A DNA stretch of 11,611 nucleotides from assembly GCA_015259235.1 (NCBI GenBank), contig JABZGM010000054.1, forward strand, positions 1-11,611, written 5' to 3'. Positions 6,356 to 11,611 of this stretch are shown here, piece by piece. The translations under genes were made by a program, and so were the position numbers. A model generated the notes under the pieces. That model ran no database searches. It saw only the letters and a list, made by a program, of their open reading frames with translations, and was not told the origin of the DNA. The stretch comes from Alloprevotella sp. Its GTDB lineage: Bacteria; Bacteroidota; Bacteroidia; Bacteroidales; Bacteroidaceae. Position 1 is the first letter of the stretch. Each line of letters starts with the position of its first letter.

Positions 6356-6784
6356 ATGTTACGCATCCTCTTTGACTATCGACTCACGGGCATGCTAAGC
6401 CTCATTATCCTCACTTTCTGCCTCATCACGGTGCCTAAAACCACCTTGTCTCAAGTAGACAATATAGACAAGATTGCACATTTTGTCTTTTTCTTTGGTC
6501 TAGCACTTGTAGCATGGTGGGAAAGCGCAGGGAGAAAGGTGCAACATCTCGGATTTTGGATTAGATTTTTGCTCATTGGATGCGCCACCATTGGACTTGG
6601 CGGACTTATAGAAGTGTTGCAAGCCACACTCACCACCAACAGAAGTGGCGACTGGCTCGACTTTCTTGCAGATACAGCAGGGGTCTGTTGCGCACAAATC
6701 ATCGGAGGATTTCTATTTCATCGCGTAAGCTCTTACTTAAACCCCAATCGGTCCTTAGAATGCAATAGTGCTACTCCTTATTGA
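6356..6784 (+). CDS. VanZ-like family membrane protein
   Basis: A 142-residue integral membrane protein with about four hydrophobic segments (near residues 12-27, 40-56, 68-88 and 105-122). Family hallmarks are DKIAHF (38-43) in the second segment and the block GLIEVLQ (83-89) followed by R96 and D-xx-D-xxx-D (Asp99, Asp102, Asp106) between the third and fourth. VanZ is named after a low-level teicoplanin resistance protein, but most members, including the short stand-alone ones common in Bacteroidota, have no known function. A role in antibiotic resistance should not be assumed. The polar tail after about residue 124 is cytosolic or periplasmic. The gene follows a terminator. A TTTG at 6324-6327 and TATTTTTA at 6349-6356 form a poor promoter that overlaps the ATG; if real, translation might start at the ATG at 6392. 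Confidence 0.8.
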   Translation: MLRILFDYRLTGMLSLIILTFCLITVPKTTLSQVDNIDKIAHFVFFFGLALVAWWESAGRKVQHLGFWIRFLLIGCATIGLGGLIEVLQATLTTNRSGDWLDFLADTAGVCCAQIIGGFLFHRVSSYLNPNRSLECNSATPY

Positions 6785-6812
6785 AAAGATAGCCTAATGA
6801 CCGATTTGGGTT
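6740..6812 (+). repeat. long imperfect inverted repeat spanning the VanZ-like stop codon
   Basis: AACCCCAATCGGTC (6740-6753) pairs with GACCGATTTGGGTT (6799-6812) at 13 of 14 positions; only C6745 against T6807 fails. The left arm is inside the VanZ-like coding sequence and the right arm is after its stop, with a 45-base loop. There is no T-run after the right arm, so it is not a classical intrinsic terminator. It could protect the mRNA 3' end or be a protein-binding dyad. Confidence 0.6.
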
Positions 6813-6877
6813 AACTCAGTAGACTCCCTCATTGGCTCCTCCACTCTCCCTTACTGCACTCCACCACTCCCTTCTCT

Positions 6878-7675
6878 ATGCACTATCTCCACCTTGGCGA
6901 CCGACAAATTCATTACGTCATCGACCAACCTTCATCCTTGCCTACCTCAGAAGCCCCACTTCCCTTCCAACATTGGCAGTGGGACATTCATTGTGACCAG
7001 CCCATTCCCTTATTACTACAGCAAGTGGCAGATTTAGTTCCACGTTCTGCCTACACTCCGCTACACGTAGTCGTAAATGGCATCGCCACCCTCATTCCCA
7101 TGGTAGACTTCGATGAAGCACATTGTGAAGCACATCTCAACACTGTCCTTCCCCAAAGTGCAGAAAGTCCTAGCCGACGTGCATTCTACGATGTTCTTCC
7201 TGCTTCAAATGCCCTGCTAGTTTTTGGGTTGTCAGAAAACATCTGTAGCACATTTGAACGTTTATGGAGTAGCGTCTATTATGTCTCTGCCCAGACTGGC
7301 ATCTTGCGCCGATTTGCAGCACGCCAAGAACACCCACACGAACAACGCTGTTTTGTTCACCTACGCCCACAAGCCATTGATGTCGCTTGTTGCCAAGGGC
7401 AGCAACTTTTAGGTTATAATACCTTCGATGCTACACAGACAGCTGACGTCATTTATTATGCTTGTCAACTAGCCATCACCCTTGGTTGTCCCCCTGCTAC
7501 AACTCCTTTCTTCCTTTGTGGGGCATCATCACGATGTGAAGCTCTAGCGCAACAGTTGAGTGAATATGTCAAACATATAGAAGTAGCTAATACTCCCGAC
7601 GAATTTGCGCACCATCCCCTCACCACCCTCCCTCAACTCCCTTTTGAATTTATCACCCATCTGTTAAGTGTATGA
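6878..7675 (+). CDS. DUF3822 family protein
   Basis: A 265-residue cytosolic protein, matching DUF3822 by length, by its position immediately before rsmD (a pairing seen across Bacteroidota), and by its general pattern. It has no signal peptide or membrane segment. The function is unknown; the family has been considered distantly related to actin-like ATPase folds, which I cannot confirm from this sequence. Visible features include an N-terminal strand-rich half (1-130), an aromatic and proline-rich centre, and a C-terminal half with FFLCGASSRCE (about 208-218), the kind of beta-turn-alpha element expected in such folds. The stop overlaps the rsmD start in ATGA (7672-7675), so the two are translationally coupled, which hints at a shared task in ribosome or nucleic-acid maintenance. 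The region before the ATG is pyrimidine-rich with no Shine-Dalgarno sequence. Confidence 0.75.
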   Translation: MHYLHLGDRQIHYVIDQPSSLPTSEAPLPFQHWQWDIHCDQPIPLLLQQVADLVPRSAYTPLHVVVNGIATLIPMVDFDEAHCEAHLNTVLPQSAESPSRRAFYDVLPASNALLVFGLSENICSTFERLWSSVYYVSAQTGILRRFAARQEHPHEQRCFVHLRPQAIDVACCQGQQLLGYNTFDATQTADVIYYACQLAITLGCPPATTPFFLCGASSRCEALAQQLSEYVKHIEVANTPDEFAHHPLTTLPQLPFEFITHLLSV

Positions 7676-8262
7676 GAGTTATAACAGGAAAATACAAAGG
7701 CAAACACTTTGAAGTGCCTCGCTCTTTTAAGGCGCGTCCTACCACAGATTTCGCCAAAGAAAACCTCTTTAATGTGCTGCGTGCCTACCTTGACTTTGAA
7801 GAAACACGCGCACTCGACCTCTTTGCTGGCACAGGAAGCATCACTCTCGAACTACTCTCTCGCGGTTGCCGCGAAGTAATGAGTGTGGAGCGGGATCGTC
7901 AGCACTATGCCTTCATCCAAAGTATGCTTCGCCACCTCGATGACCCTGCAGCCTCTGCCATTTGTGGTGATGCCTTACGTTTCATTTCCAAAGGTTTCAA
8001 AGAATTCGACTTCATATTTGCCGATCCTCCCTATGCACTTCGCGAACTCCCTGAGCTTCCAGAGCGCGTAATGTCGAGTAAGCTCCTTGCTCCTGGAGGA
8101 CTTTTCGTTTTGGAACATGGTAAACACAATGATTTCTCAGACCGCCCCGACTTTTTAGAGCATCGAGCTTATGGGTCTGTCAACTTCTCCTTCTTCAGAC
8201 GTCCCGAAACGTCTACTGTTTCAGAAGAAAACGAAGCTCCAACCACTCTGGTAGCAGAATAA
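7672..8262 (+). CDS. rsmD: 16S rRNA (guanine(966)-N2)-methyltransferase RsmD
   Basis: A 196-residue SAM-dependent methyltransferase that modifies G966 (E. coli numbering) in the 16S rRNA of the small subunit. The N-terminal MRVITGKYKGK and RPTTDFAKENLFNVL (22-36) are signature RsmD segments that bind the RNA. SAM motif I is LDLFAGTGS (48-56), an acidic residue binding the SAM ribose lies in VER (72-74), GDAL (99-102) matches the adenine-binding region, and the catalytic DPPY is at 118-121. All are intact. The last 20 or so residues are polar and acidic and probably an unstructured extension. The start is fixed by the ATGA overlap with the DUF3822 gene and by the family N-terminus. The next gene starts 42 bases after the stop, so it is probably cotranscribed with the helicase. 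Confidence 0.95.
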   Translation: MRVITGKYKGKHFEVPRSFKARPTTDFAKENLFNVLRAYLDFEETRALDLFAGTGSITLELLSRGCREVMSVERDRQHYAFIQSMLRHLDDPAASAICGDALRFISKGFKEFDFIFADPPYALRELPELPERVMSSKLLAPGGLFVLEHGKHNDFSDRPDFLEHRAYGSVNFSFFRRPETSTVSEENEAPTTLVAE

Positions 8263-8304
8263 ATTTCTTTTCTCTCCACTTCTCACGCTGCTCATCCCAC
8301 CATC

Positions 8305-9837
8305 ATGATTGAAGACCTCTTTGCCGAACATATTGCAGCCGAATTCCCTCATGCGCTCACCGAGCAGCAAAAGGAAGCAGCGCGACAAATTGGCGCGTTC
8401 CTCGCAGACCCACGTAGCGACCGCGCCTTCATTCTTCGCGGTTATGCAGGAACGGGTAAGACGAGTCTTATATCTGCAGTTGTGCGCGTTTGGAAAAAGC
8501 TCAAACGTCCTGTGCTTTTGCTTGCCCCCACTGGACGCGCTGCCAAAGTTTTCTCCCTGCATTCTGGACTTCCAGCTACAACCATCCACAAAGCCATCTA
8601 TCGTCAACAAACTTTCAAAGGCGAAGACACGGTGTTCGATCGAGGTTGGAACAACGCCAAGGCAGCACTCTTCATTGTCGATGAGTCTTCCATGATAGCC
8701 AATCAAGGTGGTGGAAATAGTCAGTTTGGCACAGGGCAACTCCTTGACGATTTAGTACAATTTGTCTATGCAGGAGCAGGATGTCGTCTATTGCTTGTTG
8801 GTGACACCGCACAGCTTCCTCCTGTGGGTGAAACAGAGAGTCCCGCTCTCCAACCGCGCATCATGGAACGCTATGGACTCCATGTGCGAAGCTATGAACT
8901 TACGGAGGTGATTCGCCAAGCTAAAACTTCGGCAGTGCTCACCAACGCCACGCAACTTCGCAAGTTTATTAGCCATTTAGCAGCACAACAATCTACTTTT
9001 GCTACTAGAGCAGCAGCACTTCTAGAGGAAGCCCACAATCTTCCTGCCGAAGCACTCAACGAAAAAGGATTTCCCCTCATCAAAGTAGGGGCAAAGACAG
9101 AAGTTAAAATCATTCCAGGCGATGAACTCATAGAATCGCTTGAACAGAGCTACCGTAATTGGGGCACAGACGACACGATTATCGTCACGCGCACTAACAA
9201 GCGCGCCAACATCTTTAACAATGGGGTGCGAGCACGCATCCTTGATCGTGAAGAAGTGCTTTGTCGAGGTGACCTCGTCATGGCAGTCCGCAATAATTAT
9301 CACTGGACAGCACTACTGCAATCTCAACTCCCAGAGGGACAACAACTTCCCATATCCTTTATTGCCAATGGAGACAGTGCAGAAATCGTGCGTTACCACA
9401 ATGTACATACCATGCACGGGCTCGAATTTGCAGATGTCACCCTCCGGTTTTCGGACTATGAGGAAGTAGAAATCGAATGTCGCGTCATTCTCGACACACT
9501 ACAAGCCGAAGCTCCAGCACTCACCTCCGACCAACAAGCACAACTCTACGAATCAGTGCTGGCAGATTATGCTCACATTCCTAACCAACGTGAGCGAATG
9601 AAAGCTATTCGCCAAGATCCCTACTACAATGCCCTGCAAATCAAATATGCTTATGCCGTGACTTGCCATAAAGCCCAAGGCGGACAATGGCACGAAGTCT
9701 ATGTAGACCAAGGTTATTTGCCTGAAGACCTCGAACCCCTCTCCTACTTTCGCTGGCTCTACACTGCCTTTACTCGAACTTCTGGAAATCTCTATCTCGT
9801 TAATTGGCCCAAAGACCAAACATACTCACAATCATGA
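8305..9837 (+). CDS. RecD/Pif1-like superfamily 1 DNA helicase
   Basis: A 510-residue SF1B helicase related to RecD2/Pif1, which moves 5' to 3' on single-stranded DNA using ATP. Motifs in order are motif I GYAGTGKTS (46-54), Ia LLAPTGRAAKV (72-82), II VDESSM (125-130), III GDTAQLPPVG (166-175), and IV TELTEV/IRQ around 198-205. The C-terminal UvrD_C_2-type block is YAVTCHKAQGGQW (450-462), followed by the final motif YTAFTRT (486-492). It lacks the long N-terminal helix-hairpin-helix region of full RecD2 and shows no nuclease domain; such short forms are common in Bacteroidota. No RecB or RecC genes are adjacent, so it likely acts alone in repair, recombination or replication restart; the exact role is unknown. 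It ends in an ATGA overlap with the DUF554 gene. Confidence 0.88.
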   Translation: MIEDLFAEHIAAEFPHALTEQQKEAARQIGAFLADPRSDRAFILRGYAGTGKTSLISAVVRVWKKLKRPVLLLAPTGRAAKVFSLHSGLPATTIHKAIYRQQTFKGEDTVFDRGWNNAKAALFIVDESSMIANQGGGNSQFGTGQLLDDLVQFVYAGAGCRLLLVGDTAQLPPVGETESPALQPRIMERYGLHVRSYELTEVIRQAKTSAVLTNATQLRKFISHLAAQQSTFATRAAALLEEAHNLPAEALNEKGFPLIKVGAKTEVKIIPGDELIESLEQSYRNWGTDDTIIVTRTNKRANIFNNGVRARILDREEVLCRGDLVMAVRNNYHWTALLQSQLPEGQQLPISFIANGDSAEIVRYHNVHTMHGLEFADVTLRFSDYEEVEIECRVILDTLQAEAPALTSDQQAQLYESVLADYAHIPNQRERMKAIRQDPYYNALQIKYAYAVTCHKAQGGQWHEVYVDQGYLPEDLEPLSYFRWLYTAFTRTSGNLYLVNWPKDQTYSQS

Positions 9838-10526
9838 TTGCAATCTTTTTTAATGTCATCGCTGTCATCGTGGGCAGTGCCATCGGAGCACTTGCCAAAC
9901 GTGGCATTTCTGAGAAATATATCACAGTGCTCAATACCGCTATGGGACTAGCTGCCCTCGTTCTGGGCATCAATGTGGCGATGTCCAACATGGCGAAGAG
10001 CCAACTCCCAGTGCTCTTCATCTTTTGCCTATCATTCGGCGGACTATTAGGCACTATGCTTCGTCTCGACCAGCGTATGGAACATGCCACCAAACGAGTT
10101 TCTCGCAATGGAAACTCAAGACTCACCGAGGGTATCACCACTTCAGTACTCTTTTGCTGCGTCGGTACCCTCTCTATGATGGGACCCGTGCTGGCAGCCC
10201 TCAAAGGTGACAACACTTATCTCATGACCGCCGCAACACTCAACCTGGTCACCATGATTGTTGTAGCCTCAAGCTATGGCTTTGGAGTGAGTCTTACTGC
10301 GCTTGTTGTCTTTGCTTGGCAAGGCGGCATTTATGGTATAGCCAAACTTTCTGCAGGTTTCATTTCCGAAGCTCTGATTTCTGAGGTATCCATTGTGGGC
10401 GGTGTACTCATCGCTGCCGCAGGATTAGGCGTGATGCACATCAAAGACTGCAAGACGATCAATCTTTTGCCCGCTCTCTTCATGCCCATGCTCTACTTTT
10501 TGGCTAAAAACCTCTTGGGCATGTAG
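9834..10526 (+). CDS. DUF554 family membrane protein
   Basis: A 230-residue, very hydrophobic inner membrane protein with seven or eight predicted membrane segments (near residues 2-20, 33-50, 58-77, 101-123, 129-148, 150-171, 184-203 and 209-228). It is glycine-rich and matches DUF554, the family of E. coli YqgA and B. subtilis YdfK. Recognisable family elements are NVIAVIVGSAIGAL (7-20), MGLAALVLGI (37-46) and the SSYGFGVSLTAL segment (146-157). The family function is unknown; it is presumed to be a transporter or permease. I set the start at the ATG of an ATGA overlap with the helicase stop rather than at an in-frame codon at 9804, which would add ten residues inside the helicase coding sequence. 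This overlap implies cotranslation with the helicase, though no functional link is evident. Confidence 0.88.
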   Translation: MIAIFFNVIAVIVGSAIGALAKRGISEKYITVLNTAMGLAALVLGINVAMSNMAKSQLPVLFIFCLSFGGLLGTMLRLDQRMEHATKRVSRNGNSRLTEGITTSVLFCCVGTLSMMGPVLAALKGDNTYLMTAATLNLVTMIVVASSYGFGVSLTALVVFAWQGGIYGIAKLSAGFISEALISEVSIVGGVLIAAAGLGVMHIKDCKTINLLPALFMPMLYFLAKNLLGM

Positions 10527-10561
10527 CCAAATTTCAGTATCTTCGCTAAAACATCCTACGT

Positions 10562-11611
10562 ATGACTTTTATTTCCCATCTACATAAGTGCGTGGCTGCA
10601 ATTTGTTTTGCTGCCACCTCCCTCAGTGTTTCAGCTCAGCCACAAGTGGCACTCAAAGCCCAAGACTTGAAACTGGGTGACATTGCTTGGAACATACCAG
10701 CCTTGGCTAAGTTTGAGGTGCAAAACACTGGTAATCAACCTTTGCAAATCCTTGACGTGCGCACCGACTGCGGATGCACCACCGTTAATTGGAGCAAAAC
10801 CTCCATTGCCCCTGGTGCATCTGCCACTCTTACCGTGAGCTATGATGCCAACACCCTCGGCACGTTTCATAAGAGCATCATCGTCACCACTTCAGCTAGT
10901 GCCACGCCCATTCGACTCACCCTCCAAGGCAGAGTACTCCGTGAAGTGGTGGACTACGATAAAGACTTCCCCGTGCGCATCGGTGACGTGCGCCTCTCTA
11001 CCGACAACATAGAGTTTGACGACGTGAATCGTGGCGAACAGCCCCAAACCACAGTCTATATCTTCAATGCTGGAAAGAAAGATTACAACCCAGAATTGAT
11101 GCACCTTCCCAAATATCTCTCAGCCTACGCAGAACCAGAAGTAATTCGCCCTGGTAAAATGGGAAAACTCATTGTTACGCTCAACAGCAACGAAGTGCGT
11201 AGCTTTGGACTTACGCAAACCAACATCTATCTCTCGCGCTTCTCTGGCGACCGCGTGGGAGCAGACAACGAACTCGGCACGGCAATCACTCTCCTTCCGC
11301 ACTTCACAGAAGCAGAACTAAATAATCCTGCAGCTCCCAAAGCTGAAATCCCCACCTCCATCAACTTGGGTAGTTTTGGAGACAAACAAGAACTAAAAGG
11401 TACACTCTTGCTCACCAACAGCGGAAAGTCGCTCCTCAAAGTGAATATGCTTCAAGTGTATAAACGTGGCATCAGTGTTTCTCTGTCTAAAGGCACCTTA
11501 AAACCAGGAGCCTCTGCCAAACTGAAAATTAGTGTGTCGCAAAGTTCAGAAGCACAACGCGGAAATCCCCGAATTTTGCTCATTACCAACGACCCGCACC
11601 TCCCTAAAATC
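10562..11611 (+). CDS. DUF1573 secreted protein (3' end outside window)
   Basis: The first 350 codons of a longer gene that runs off the window with no stop. The N-terminus is a Sec signal peptide: His/Lys near residues 8-9, a hydrophobic core at 10-22, and a cleavage site VSA before Gln26. No lipobox cysteine is present, so the product is probably periplasmic or exported rather than a lipoprotein. At least three Ig-like repeats follow, at about 30-125, 140-230 and 260-340. The first carries the DUF1573 hallmark TDCGCTTVNW (Cys70, Cys72), and the third has a typical LTNSGKSLLKV strand pair. Such proteins are abundant in Bacteroidota and their function is unknown. The gap to the DUF554 gene is 35 bases; TATCTTCG at 10538-10545 is a weak match to a -7 box, so a separate promoter is possible. 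Confidence 0.85.
   Translation, partial: MTFISHLHKCVAAICFAATSLSVSAQPQVALKAQDLKLGDIAWNIPALAKFEVQNTGNQPLQILDVRTDCGCTTVNWSKTSIAPGASATLTVSYDANTLGTFHKSIIVTTSASATPIRLTLQGRVLREVVDYDKDFPVRIGDVRLSTDNIEFDDVNRGEQPQTTVYIFNAGKKDYNPELMHLPKYLSAYAEPEVIRPGKMGKLIVTLNSNEVRSFGLTQTNIYLSRFSGDRVGADNELGTAITLLPHFTEAELNNPAAPKAEIPTSINLGSFGDKQELKGTLLLTNSGKSLLKVNMLQVYKRGISVSLSKGTLKPGASAKLKISVSQSSEAQRGNPRILLITNDPHLPKI

Noticed and set aside
6356..6784. Glycopeptide resistance gene (vanZ)
   Set aside because: Only family-level VanZ-like features are present and there are no other van genes nearby; stand-alone members of this family are widespread and not known to confer resistance.

Overview
The window looks like chromosomal DNA from a member of the order Bacteroidales (phylum Bacteroidota). 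The evidence is: two near-perfect Bacteroidota-type promoters (TTTG, 19-20 bases, TACTTTTG); starts that mostly lack a Shine-Dalgarno sequence; a DUF3822 gene overlapping rsmD; a Bacteroides/Prevotella-type split carboxylase/decarboxylase subunit; and a multi-repeat DUF1573 secreted protein. Species cannot be fixed from this window. Every gene found lies on the + strand.

Layout. (1) 1-1942: the tail of an unrecognised protein, then a tight three-gene group. It encodes an HPr-kinase-like P-loop protein, an S24/S26-type serine peptidase overlapping it by 8 bases, and a PqqD-family (RRE fold) peptide-binding protein. Kinase, protease and peptide-recognition protein together resemble a peptide-modification (RiPP-like) system, but no precursor peptide or radical SAM enzyme is visible. 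(2) 1981-3991: pyrG (CTP synthase) with its own terminator, then a lone tRNA-Tyr with a strong promoter and a strong terminator. (3) 3992-6327: about 300 bases with no recognisable content, a consensus promoter, a roughly 150-base leader with hairpins, then a 593-residue carboxyltransferase related to the oxaloacetate decarboxylase alpha / pyruvate carboxylase B subunits, closed by a terminator. Its C-terminal biotinyl-like domain lacks the expected biotinylation motif. (4) 6356-6784: a small VanZ-like membrane protein whose end lies in a long imperfect inverted repeat. (5) 6878-10526: a compact cluster of DUF3822, rsmD (16S rRNA methyltransferase), a RecD/Pif1-like helicase and a DUF554 membrane protein; two of its three junctions are ATGA overlaps. 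(6) 10562 to the window end: a secreted DUF1573 protein cut by the window edge.

Most of the window is housekeeping: nucleotide synthesis, tRNA, carboxylation, ribosome maturation and DNA processing. The part most worth following up is the kinase-peptidase-PqqD group at 265-1942. The second is the carboxyltransferase with no visible biotin attachment lysine.
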